From Actinomycetes bacterium (GTDB lineage Bacteria; Actinomycetota; Acidimicrobiia; Acidimicrobiales; RAAP-2), in contig JAKCEC010000103.1 of the NCBI GenBank assembly GCA_021841725.1, positions 1 to 5,373 on the forward strand: 5,373 bases of DNA, read 5' to 3'. Position numbers and translations under genes: made by a program. The notes beneath the pieces were generated by a model that saw nothing but the letters and a program-made list of their open reading frames with translations, did not search any database and was not told the DNA's origin. This document shows, one piece after another, positions 1-5,225 of this stretch; within the stretch, counting starts at the first letter, position 1, and each line of letters begins with the position of its first letter.

Positions 1-1061
1 TGATCGGTGACCCGAGTTTTAAGGCGGTGGAGCGTCCCCTGCTGACGCCCGAACAGATCGAGGCCAACGTCGAGGGCATCCGCGCGCAACTGACGCGCTT
101 CCTCGACTTCTCCGCGGCCGCGGGTCCCTCGCGGGCCCTCCTGCTCAACAACGCCAGCTGGCTGACGACCATCCCCCTCACGGATTTTCTGCGCGACGTG
201 GGGAAGCACTTCACCGTCAATCAGATGGTGGCCAAAGAGTCGGTCAGGAGTCGACTCGACCGCGACGACGTGGGACTGTCCTTCACCGAGTTCTCCTACA
301 TGCTCCTGCAGGCGTACGACTTCCTGCGCCTGCACGTCGACCACGGCTGCACGCTGCAACTCGGCGGTTCGGACCAGTGGGGCAATATCACGATGGGTAC
401 CGAATTGATCCGTAAAACAACGGGGGGCTCCGCTGCCGGACTCACCTCACCGCTGTTGCTACGACCCGACGGGACCAAGTTCGGCAAGTCCGAGTCGGGG
501 GCCAACATCTGGCTCGACGCGGCCCTCACGTCCCCCTTCGCCATGCACCAATTCCTGCTGAACACCGAGGACGCCATGGCCCCGGCGCTCCTGCGGTTCT
601 TTACGTTCCTCGATCACGACAGCATCCGCGAGTTGGATGCGGCCACCGCGTCGACGCCCCAGGAGCGGCGCGCTCAGCGCGCCCTGGCCCACGAAGTCGT
701 CACCCTGGTGCACGGCGACGAGGCGGCGCGAAAGGCCCAGCGCGCCGGCGACGCGCTCTTTCAACCCTCGATCGCCGATCTCGACGAGGACACCCTGCTC
801 AGCGTCGTAGCCGACGCCCCGTCGTCGACGATGAGCCGTCACGAACTCCTGGCCGGCGTCGAGGTCGCCGACTTGGTGGTGCGCTGCGCCCTCGCCAAGT
901 CCAAGGGGGAGGCCCGTCGCTTTCTGGAGCAGGGCGGGGTGTACGTCAACAACGTGCGCGTCGGGGCCGAGGAACGCGTCAGCCTCGCGGCGGCCCTGCA
1001 CGGTCGCTACCTGCTCGTACGCCGGGGGCGTCGAGAGTTGCACGTCGTGGTCGTGCGGTGA
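1..1061 (+). CDS. tyrS: Tyrosyl-tRNA synthetase, 5'-truncated by window start
   Basis: Class I aminoacyl-tRNA synthetase that activates tyrosine with ATP and charges tRNA-Tyr in the cytoplasm. The reading frame is open to the left edge (first full codon at base 3) and opens with IGDPSFK at 3-23, an internal motif of the E. coli-type enzyme, so about 75-80 N-terminal residues, including the HIGH-type ATP signature, lie outside the window. Visible landmarks are the tyrosine-pocket segment YMLLQAYDF (297-323), GSDQWGN (366-386), and the KMSKS-equivalent KFGKS (477-491). A C-terminal S4-like RNA-binding domain (about 840-1058) contains GEARRFLEQGGVYVNN and ends in the typical RYLLVRRGRR stretch. 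The GTG at 27 is internal, not the start. The stop TGA (1059-1061) overlaps the next gene's GTG. Nothing suggests degradation. Identification rests on close resemblance to the E. coli TyrRS sequence known to me. Confidence 0.97.
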   Translation, partial: IGDPSFKAVERPLLTPEQIEANVEGIRAQLTRFLDFSAAAGPSRALLLNNASWLTTIPLTDFLRDVGKHFTVNQMVAKESVRSRLDRDDVGLSFTEFSYMLLQAYDFLRLHVDHGCTLQLGGSDQWGNITMGTELIRKTTGGSAAGLTSPLLLRPDGTKFGKSESGANIWLDAALTSPFAMHQFLLNTEDAMAPALLRFFTFLDHDSIRELDAATASTPQERRAQRALAHEVVTLVHGDEAARKAQRAGDALFQPSIADLDEDTLLSVVADAPSSTMSRHELLAGVEVADLVVRCALAKSKGEARRFLEQGGVYVNNVRVGAEERVSLAAALHGRYLLVRRGRRELHVVVVR

Positions 1062-1507
1062 GTCTCTCGCGCGCCCTCGTCGGGGGTGTCGTTCTGGTCG
1101 TGGCCTCGCTCTCGCTGTCGGCGTGCGGGTCCCAGAGCGCGAGCACGGCGTTGAAGAGTTGGGCGGCGAGCGCCAACCTGGCGACCAACAACGCCCAACT
1201 CATCGCCGACGCCCGTAGCGCGTTGTCCGTCTTGCGCGACGCGCACGCCGGCGCCGCGCAACTGCACACCGTGTGCGCGGTGCTCGACGTGGAGAGCCTG
1301 CAGGCGTACGCCGCCCTGCCCTCACCCGACGACCAGACGACGCACTTGCTCTCGCGCGCCTACACCGCCCTGGGTGACGGGGCCAACGCCTGCTTCGGGG
1401 CCGCCCACTCCTCGTCGAAACGACGCGGCGCCATTGCCTACCTCAACCGCGCGGGGGCCGCGTTCTCCGAGGCCCAGGCGCGACTCAGCGCGCTCGGTGC
1501 CGCTTAG
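1058..1507 (+). CDS. Small secreted lipoprotein, helical, function unknown
   Basis: A 149-residue protein starting with GTG. The N-terminus is a lipoprotein signal peptide: a short basic start (SLSRA), a hydrophobic core (VGGVVLVVASLSL) and a lipobox L20-S21-A22-C23, so Cys23 is expected to be diacylglyceryl-modified and the protein anchored outside the cytoplasmic membrane. The mature part is Ala-rich and looks all-helical. Two further cysteines, C73 and C112, flank a segment with LPSPDD and could form a disulfide joining helices; I have an impression of this Cys-LPxPD-Cys pattern from other small actinobacterial exported proteins but cannot name a family. The start overlaps the tyrS stop in GTGA with no Shine-Dalgarno sequence, implying translational coupling to tyrS. 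The 3' end overlaps the convergent gene by 4 bp. Secretion is well supported; function is unknown. Confidence 0.85.
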   Translation: MSLSRALVGGVVLVVASLSLSACGSQSASTALKSWAASANLATNNAQLIADARSALSVLRDAHAGAAQLHTVCAVLDVESLQAYAALPSPDDQTTHLLSRAYTALGDGANACFGAAHSSSKRRGAIAYLNRAGAAFSEAQARLSALGAA

Positions 1508-1737
1508 GCGGTGGCATCGCCCGGGCGCGGGCGCAGGTCGATCTCGAGGCGGAGAATTCCGTCCGCCAAGGTGGCGGTGGCGTCACCGAGCATGGCGAAG
1601 TCCTGGAAATCGACGGTCGCCGCCTGGAGGAAACGCTGACGATCGGGGCCCTCGACGGGGGGCAGTCCCCGCCGGCGTACGGCCTCGGCACGTTCACGGA
1701 AGCGCAAAATCATGTCGTCGGGGTTGAAGTCGCTCAC
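1504..1737 (-). CDS. Conserved-looking 77-residue protein of unknown function
   Basis: GTG start at 1737-1735, stop TAA at 1506-1504. The N-terminal half is charged and probably helical (ILRFRERAEAVRRR), then LPPVEGPDRQRF, then a hydrophobic/acidic stretch FQDFAMLGDATATL and a final LEIDLRP that reads like a beta strand. There is no signal peptide, membrane segment or cysteine, so it should be a small cytosolic protein. I have an impression of similar short proteins in actinobacteria but no named family or function. The GTG is preferred over the internal ATG at 1713-1711 because a TAACAT hexamer sits exactly six bases upstream of it, as at three other starts in this window. It is convergent with the lipoprotein gene (4-bp overlap) and divergent from the gene at 1852. 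Amphipathic, coding-like content and tight fit between neighbours support reality. Confidence 0.75.
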   Translation of the reverse strand: MSDFNPDDMILRFRERAEAVRRRGLPPVEGPDRQRFLQAATVDFQDFAMLGDATATLADGILRLEIDLRPRPGDATA

Positions 1738-1743
1738 GGGGCC

Positions 1744-1749
1744 ATGTTA
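1744..1749 (-). promoter_or_regulatory. Predicted -10 element (TAACAT), leaderless start for the 77-residue gene
   Basis: On the minus strand TAACAT is followed by six bases (GGCCCC) and then the GTG at 1737. With usual -10 to +1 spacing the transcript would begin at or next to the start codon, giving a leaderless mRNA; there is no Shine-Dalgarno sequence. No convincing -35 lies 16-18 bp upstream. TTGTAC (1780-1775) resembles one but is 25 bp away. Confidence 0.6.
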
Positions 1750-1775
1750 GGGGTTCGGGAGCGGGGGAGACTTGG

Positions 1776-1781
1776 TACAAT
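1776..1781 (+). promoter_or_regulatory. Predicted -10 element (TACAAT) for the 70-residue Cys/His gene
   Basis: TACAAT differs from the TATAAT consensus at one base. A weak -35-like TTCGGG (1754-1759) lies 16 bp upstream. Transcription would begin near 1785-1790, leaving a leader of about 60-65 bases before the GTG at 1852. It is divergent from the TAACAT promoter on the other strand, with 26 bp between the two hexamers. Confidence 0.55.
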
Positions 1782-1789
1782 GGTGTTCC

Positions 1790-1837
1790 GGCTCAGTGGT
1801 GCTGAGCCTCGGCCGCCGCCAGTTATGGACCGCGGCC
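1790..1837 (+). promoter_or_regulatory. Structured 5' leader with two tandem hairpins
   Basis: Hairpin 1 is a perfect 7-bp stem, GGCTCAG (1790-1796) with CTGAGCC (1802-1808), and a 5-base loop TGGTG. CC (1788-1789) could also pair with GG (1811-1812) across a TC bulge. Hairpin 2 pairs GGCCGC (1811-1816) with GCGGCC (1832-1837) around a 15-base loop. The second stem ends three bases before the GAGGAG ribosome site. No run of T follows either stem, so neither looks like a completed intrinsic terminator. It could stabilise the mRNA 5' end, modulate ribosome access, or (hairpin 1, near +1) be a DNA operator. It matches no riboswitch class I recognise. Confidence 0.45.
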
Positions 1838-1840
1838 AGT

Positions 1841-1846
1841 GAGGAG
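1841..1846 (+). promoter_or_regulatory. Shine-Dalgarno sequence GAGGAG
   Basis: GAGGAG lies five bases before the GTG at 1852 and fixes that start. It is the only strong Shine-Dalgarno site among the starts visible in this window; the others are leaderless-type or coupled to an upstream stop codon. Confidence 0.75.
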
Positions 1847-1851
1847 TTGAC

Positions 1852-2064
1852 GTGAAAAAGGGCCGCCACCGTCGGTTTGTTGAAGCTCGCGAACTCAAGC
1901 GGTCCACTGGTCCGCGAGCGACGACGTGCGTCGAATGTGGCGCGGCGCCCGAGGACGTCCACGCCACGTGGTGCTTGGCCGAAGAGGACCGTTACGACGA
2001 AATCCTCGGGTCCCTCCCGCGGCCCACGTTCAGCGAAGAGGACCCGCTCGCGGCCGAGAACTAA
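1852..2064 (+). CDS. 70-residue protein with putative CCHC zinc-type metal site, function unknown
   Basis: Starts at GTG (1852) behind a good GAGGAG site and ends at TAA. The N-terminal 23 residues are strongly basic (KKGRHRRF, ARELKRS), a possible nucleic-acid-binding or ribosome-associated tail. C26-x2-C29-G is followed by H37-x3-C41, a plausible four-ligand zinc site resembling a minimal zinc ribbon or knuckle. The C-terminal third is acidic (EEDRYDEI, SEEDPLAAEN). The charge split and Cys/His spacing argue against a chance reading frame. There is no signal peptide or membrane segment. It has its own promoter and structured leader and overlaps the convergent cysteine-cluster gene by 4 bp at CTAA. 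I do not recognise a family; zinc binding is inferred from residue spacing only. Confidence 0.75.
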   Translation: MKKGRHRRFVEARELKRSTGPRATTCVECGAAPEDVHATWCLAEEDRYDEILGSLPRPTFSEEDPLAAEN

Positions 2065-2795
2065 TCCCGTCGCCGTCGCACCGGGTGCGCGAGCGGCGTG
2101 CCACGCCGGGAGCGGTCGTTGAGCAGCGCCACCAGGGTCTCGTAGGAGCGTGTTCCCATGATGGCCACGAGCTCCTCCGACATCGAATCGACGACCCGCG
2201 TCGCGCCGACGAAGGCCGCGGCGTCCTCGGTGCACCACCAGTGGAAATCTGCTCCCCCGCGGCCCCAGTCGACCCGGTCCCACTGGGCGATACGCGTGAC
2301 GACGTGGCCGCTGGCCAGGGTGACGTCTTCGCGGCGCAGGGGCAATTGCCAGCACACGTCGGGTTTGAGGGGGATGTAACTCTCCTGGTTGTCCATAGCC
2401 ATCACGTGCAGGGCGCAGCCGGGACCTCGATGGAAATCGGGCCGGTTGAGGAAGATGCAGGCGTCGTTGACCAACCGGGTCATGGCTTCGCCATTCTTCT
2501 TGACCTTGGTGGTGCCCTTCTTCGCGCGGGACCGGAACTGCCATTGATCGGCGCTCAGGCGGGTGGCCGCTAGTTCGACGCGCTGGCGGTCCTCCTCGTC
2601 GGTGAAGTGCGCGCCGTAGCTGCAGCACCCCTGCACGAGTTCGGGGGTGGGTCCGGTCAGGACCCCCTGGCAGCCGTGGCCGAAGATGCAGGTCCAATTG
2701 CTCTCGAGGAACGTCGCGTCCACCATCCACGTACGGTCGTGGCTCTCGTCTTCGAAGCTCACCCACTCGTGGGCGTCGGGCGGTACTGGTGTCAC
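2061..2795 (-). CDS. Cysteine-cluster protein, YkgJ/CxxCxxCC-like putative metal-binding protein
   Basis: A 244-residue protein starting at GTG (2795-2793). Eight cysteines fall in clustered, motif-like positions: C36 and C42 (NWTCIFGHGCQG), the pair C57-C58 (QGCCSYG), C113 (DACIFLNRP), C127 (GPGCALH), C148 (KPDVCWQLP) and C188 (HWWCTE). The order CC, then CxFL, then GCxxH, then PxxCxxxP resembles the zinc- or iron-chelating CxxCxxCC (YkgJ/UPF0153-type) domain, here in a longer form. I recall very similar uncharacterised actinobacterial proteins opening with WVSFED...RTW and containing NWTCIFG. There is no signal peptide, so it is probably cytosolic; the pre-C113 region is basic (RSRAKKGTTKVKKNG). 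It is divergent from nfuA across 50 bp with facing promoters, compatible with a metal or Fe-S role. Metal type and activity cannot be read from sequence. Coding confidence is high; family assignment is moderate. Confidence 0.87.
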   Translation of the reverse strand: MTPVPPDAHEWVSFEDESHDRTWMVDATFLESNWTCIFGHGCQGVLTGPTPELVQGCCSYGAHFTDEEDRQRVELAATRLSADQWQFRSRAKKGTTKVKKNGEAMTRLVNDACIFLNRPDFHRGPGCALHVMAMDNQESYIPLKPDVCWQLPLRREDVTLASGHVVTRIAQWDRVDWGRGGADFHWWCTEDAAAFVGATRVVDSMSEELVAIMGTRSYETLVALLNDRSRRGTPLAHPVRRRRD

Positions 2796-2801
2796 GCACC
2801 G

Positions 2802-2807
2802 AACTTA
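2802..2807 (-). promoter_or_regulatory. Predicted -10 element (TAAGTT), leaderless start for the cysteine-cluster gene
   Basis: Minus-strand TAAGTT is followed by six bases (CGGTGC) and the GTG at 2795. There is no Shine-Dalgarno sequence and no recognisable -35. The transcript is expected to start at the start codon. Confidence 0.6.
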
Positions 2808-2833
2808 CCCGTTCGCGTGAATCCGAGGGCCCG

Positions 2834-2839
2834 TAGACT
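2834..2839 (+). promoter_or_regulatory. Predicted -10 element (TAGACT), leaderless start for nfuA
   Basis: TAGACT is followed by six bases (GGCGAC) and the ATG at 2846, with no Shine-Dalgarno sequence. A poor -35 candidate, TTCGCG (2812-2817), lies 16 bp upstream. The hexamer faces away from TAAGTT of the divergent gene across 26 bp, so the two polymerase sites interlock. Confidence 0.65.
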
Positions 2840-2845
2840 GGCGAC

Positions 2846-3499
2846 ATGACCTCAGACACGCCCTTTGACGTCCTCTCGCTGACCGACGAAGCACGTAACG
2901 TCGTCCTCGACGCCCTCGCCAATGAGGAGTTGAACGCGACCCTCGCGCTGTGGGTCGAGGTCACCGGCATCATGGGCACCGGGTATTCCTACGACCTCTA
3001 CTTCTCGGACCTCGCGGAGGCGCCCGAGGGCGCGGCGGTGGGTCGCGACGGCGACGTCACCATCGTGGTCCCCGGACCCAGCGTCGACCGGTTGCGGGGC
3101 AGTCGCCTCGAGTTCGCCAGTGACGGTGGCGGCGGCCTGGTCCTGGTGAACCCGAACCACCCCTCGAGTGAGGAGATCAATCCGGGCGTGCCCCCGGAGA
3201 TCTTGGCCCTGGGAATCGAGAGCGAACTGGCGCGCCTGGCGATCTCGGTACTCGACAACGAGGTCAATCCCTCGATCGCCTCGCACGGGGGGCGCGCGGA
3301 CCTGGTGGCGATGGACGACGAGCACCAGGTCGCCTACATCAAGATGTCCGGCGGGTGTCAAGGGTGTTCGATGAGTCGCATGACGTTGTCCCAGGGCATC
3401 GAGACCGCGCTACGCGCCGCCATCCCCGCTTTGCGTGACGTGCGCGACGTCACGGATCACGCCTCGGGCGTGAGCCCGTTCTACGCGGACGCACACTAG
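2846..3499 (+). CDS. nfuA: NfuA-type Fe-S cluster carrier (degenerate A-type domain plus NifU domain)
   Basis: A 217-residue protein expected to accept an Fe-S cluster and pass it to cytosolic apoproteins. Residues about 10-110 have the layout of the HesB/IscA A-type domain seen in NfuA (LTDEARNVVLDAL, then strands) but contain no cysteine at all, as in the degenerate, target-recognising domain of E. coli NfuA. Residues about 125-207 are a NifU C-terminal domain: NPSIASHGGR (141-150), GGCQGCSMS with C171-x2-C174 as cluster ligands, TLSQGIE, and PALRDVRDVTDH, closely tracking the E. coli protein. These two cysteines are the only ones present, so a cluster bridged between two subunits is expected from family knowledge. 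The ATG at 2846 is the only start consistent with the promoter. aroC follows after 29 bp. The 3' end encodes two possible RNA hairpins (3434-3478). Confidence 0.95.
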   Translation: MTSDTPFDVLSLTDEARNVVLDALANEELNATLALWVEVTGIMGTGYSYDLYFSDLAEAPEGAAVGRDGDVTIVVPGPSVDRLRGSRLEFASDGGGGLVLVNPNHPSSEEINPGVPPEILALGIESELARLAISVLDNEVNPSIASHGGRADLVAMDDEHQVAYIKMSGGCQGCSMSRMTLSQGIETALRAAIPALRDVRDVTDHASGVSPFYADAH

Positions 3500-3516
3500 G
3501 TCCTCGCGCCACATCC

Positions 3517-3522
3517 TAGAAT
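3517..3522 (+). promoter_or_regulatory. Predicted -10 element (TAGAAT), leaderless start for aroC
   Basis: TAGAAT is followed by six bases (TGGGGG) and the ATG at 3529, in the 29-bp gap after nfuA. The five Gs abut the ATG and are too close to act as a normal Shine-Dalgarno sequence. No -35 is evident. This would let the aro genes be transcribed independently of nfuA. Confidence 0.6.
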
Positions 3523-3528
3523 TGGGGG

Positions 3529-4719
3529 ATGTTGCGCTTCTTGACCGCGGGCGAAAGCCACGGCCCCTCCCTGACGGTCATCGTCGAAGGTCTCCCGGCC
3601 GGAATTCCCATCACTGAGGAGCAGATCGGTGACGATCTGGCGCGCCGGCGCCTGGGGTACGGCCGCGGGCCGCGCATGCGCTTTGAGCGTGACGTGTTGC
3701 GTCTGAGCGGAGGCATCCGCCACGGTCGCACCCTCGGTTCGCCGGTGGCGATTGAGATCCTCAACTCCGAATGGCCCAAGTGGGAGCAGGAGATGTCGGC
3801 GGCGCCCGGTACCCCCAGCGACAAGTTGACGACACCGCGACCGGGTCACGCGGACCTGGTGGGGATGCAGAAGTACGCCTTCGACGACGCGCGTGACGTC
3901 CTCGAACGCGCCAGTGCGCGCGAGACCGCCGCGCGCGTGGTGGCCGGGGCCCTGGCCAAGGCGCTGTTGCGCGAGATCGGCGTGAGCGTGGTGAGCCACG
4001 TGGTGCGCATCGGGTCGGTCGCGACCCCCGAGGGTGCGCGACCCGGACCCGACGACCTGACGCGAGTGGACGAGAGCGAGGTGCGCTGCTTCGACGCGGT
4101 GAGCGCGGCGGCGATGGTCGAGGAGATCAAGGCCGCCGCCAAAGAGGGCGATTCACTCGGGGGTATCGTCGAGGTGATCGCCTACGGCGTTCCCGTGGGT
4201 CTGGGCAGTTACGTGCACTGGGATCGCAAGATGGACGGGCTGCTCGCCGGGGCGCTGATGAGTATTCAGGCGGTCAAGGCCGTGGAGATCGGCGACGGGA
4301 TGCAACAAGCCTCCCAGCGCGGCTCCCTCGCCCACGACGCCATCGCCAGCGACGCCAGTTTTACGCGCGGCGGGGGCTACGTGCGAAGGAGTGATCACGC
4401 GGGCGGGCTCGAGGGCGGCATGACCTCGGGGGCACCCCTGATCGCGAAGGTCGCCATGAAGCCGCTGGCCACGCTGAACCGTCCCGTCCTCGAGACGGTC
4501 GACGTCGCGACGGGGGAATCCACGGTCTCCTTCAAAGAGCGCACCGACGTGACGGCGGTGCCCGCCCTGGGCGTGGTCACCGAGGCCATGATGGCCTGGG
4601 TGGTGGCCAGTGAGGCGCTGCGCAAGTTCGGGGGTGACTCGCGCGAGGAGTTCACGCGTAATCACGCGACCTACCTGGCGAACCTCGGCTCGACGTCGTC
4701 GGCCGCCCGGCCGGCGTAG
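3529..4719 (+). CDS. aroC: Chorismate synthase
   Basis: Catalyses the last shikimate-pathway step, anti-1,4 elimination of phosphate from 5-enolpyruvylshikimate 3-phosphate to give chorismate, using reduced FMN; the family is a cytosolic homotetramer. At 396 residues it has the usual length. The start MLRFLTAGESHG is canonical, with the GESHG signature and catalytic-type H11. RRRLGYGRGPRM (39-50) holds the conserved arginines, RPGHADL carries H107, and ASARETAARVVAGALA (128-143) is the second family signature. SDHAGGLEGGMTSG (288-301) is the third, and ERTDVTAVPALGVV (337-350) holds the conserved Arg/Asp pair. All key residues appear intact. The last 15 or so residues (GSTSSAARPA) are a low-complexity tail. 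aroK starts 2 bp after the TAG stop. Predicted to have its own promoter at 3517-3522. Confidence 0.99.
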   Translation: MLRFLTAGESHGPSLTVIVEGLPAGIPITEEQIGDDLARRRLGYGRGPRMRFERDVLRLSGGIRHGRTLGSPVAIEILNSEWPKWEQEMSAAPGTPSDKLTTPRPGHADLVGMQKYAFDDARDVLERASARETAARVVAGALAKALLREIGVSVVSHVVRIGSVATPEGARPGPDDLTRVDESEVRCFDAVSAAAMVEEIKAAAKEGDSLGGIVEVIAYGVPVGLGSYVHWDRKMDGLLAGALMSIQAVKAVEIGDGMQQASQRGSLAHDAIASDASFTRGGGYVRRSDHAGGLEGGMTSGAPLIAKVAMKPLATLNRPVLETVDVATGESTVSFKERTDVTAVPALGVVTEAMMAWVVASEALRKFGGDSREEFTRNHATYLANLGSTSSAARPA

Positions 4720-4721
4720 GC

Positions 4722-5225
4722 GTGGCGCTCGTGGTGCTGGTGGGCCTGCCCGGATCGGGCAAGACCACCGCGGGCCGCGCTCTCGCGGCCGCCCTCGGTC
4801 GCGACTTCGTCGACACCGATGAGGTCTTCGCCCGGCGCGAACACGTGAGTGTTCAGGATTATCTGCGCGAGCACTCCGAGGCGTCCTTTCGCGAGCGAGA
4901 ACTGGCGGCGCTCGCCGAGGCGTTGAGCGGCGCCGGCGTGGTCGCCACGGGCGGTGGGGTCGTCACCACGGTGGACGCCCGACGTCTCCTGGGTGACGAG
5001 CTGACCGTGTGGCTGGACTGCTCCGACGACGAATTGGCCGCTCGCGTCATCGGGGGGGACCGCCCCCTGCTCGACGCGGACCCGCTCACGCGCCTGCGCG
5101 AGTTGCGCGCCGCGCGCGGCGCGTTCTACGCCGAAGTGGCACGCCACCGCGTCGACTCGAGCGCGCAGGTCGCGGCGCTCGTCGCGCGCTTGCGGGACCT
5201 CGTCGACGCGGCGGCGGCCCCGTGA
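4722..5225 (+). CDS. aroK: Shikimate kinase
   Basis: Phosphorylates the 3-OH of shikimate with ATP, step five of the pathway; a 167-residue monomeric NMP-kinase-fold enzyme of normal length. The Walker A P-loop is GLPGSGKTT (8-16). DTDE (31-34) supplies the shikimate and magnesium contact acidic residues, FRERE (56-60) the FRxxE shikimate-binding arginine R57, and GGG (77-79) the substrate loop. DRPLL (113-117) is the lid with R114, and RGAFYAEVA (132-140) carries the late substrate-contact arginine. It begins with GTG two bases after the aroC stop and has no Shine-Dalgarno sequence, so translation is probably coupled to aroC. Its TGA overlaps the aroB GTG. GTG-initiated MALVVLVGLPG is the natural N-terminus; no longer start is available that would fit the family. 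I use aroK rather than aroL because the latter is the enterobacterial paralogue. Confidence 0.97.
   Translation: MALVVLVGLPGSGKTTAGRALAAALGRDFVDTDEVFARREHVSVQDYLREHSEASFRERELAALAEALSGAGVVATGGGVVTTVDARRLLGDELTVWLDCSDDELAARVIGGDRPLLDADPLTRLRELRAARGAFYAEVARHRVDSSAQVAALVARLRDLVDAAAAP

Noticed and set aside
27..29. GTG at 27 as the true tyrS start
   Set aside because: The frame continues upstream to the window edge and encodes IGDPSFK, an internal TyrRS motif, so the gene begins outside the window.
459..1043. A 194-codon minus-strand open frame inside tyrS
   Set aside because: It is antisense to conserved TyrRS motifs, and its product is Gly/Arg/His-rich with no recognisable domain.
1775..1780. 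TTGTAC on the minus strand as a -35 for the 77-residue gene
   Set aside because: It lies 25 bp from TAACAT, too far for a primary sigma factor promoter, and overlaps the opposing -10.
1780..1842. A 20-codon upstream reading frame (ATG at 1780, second ATG at 1825) ending inside the GAGGAG site, a possible leader peptide
   Set aside because: It has no ribosome site, and its first ATG lies within or before the predicted transcript start. Short open frames are common at this base composition, and there is no run of regulatory codons.
1783..1851. A known riboswitch class in the leader of the 70-residue gene
   Set aside because: Two hairpins alone do not form any aptamer consensus I recognise, and the leader is short. 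Only a generic structured leader is claimed.
1926..2573. A 215-codon plus-strand open frame opposite the cysteine-cluster gene
   Set aside because: It overlaps the 70-residue gene in another frame and lies antisense to a gene with eight motif-embedded cysteines. It has no promoter or ribosome site, and its composition is that of a shadow frame.
1747..2979. A 410-codon open frame on the minus strand spanning several genes
   Set aside because: It runs antisense across the nfuA start and the 70-residue gene and out of frame over the cysteine-cluster gene. Its product is Arg/Pro/Gly-rich low-complexity sequence typical of GC-rich off-frame reading.
3500..3528. An intrinsic terminator between nfuA and aroC
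   Set aside because: The 29-bp gap has no GC-rich inverted repeat followed by T residues; it holds a -10-like hexamer instead.
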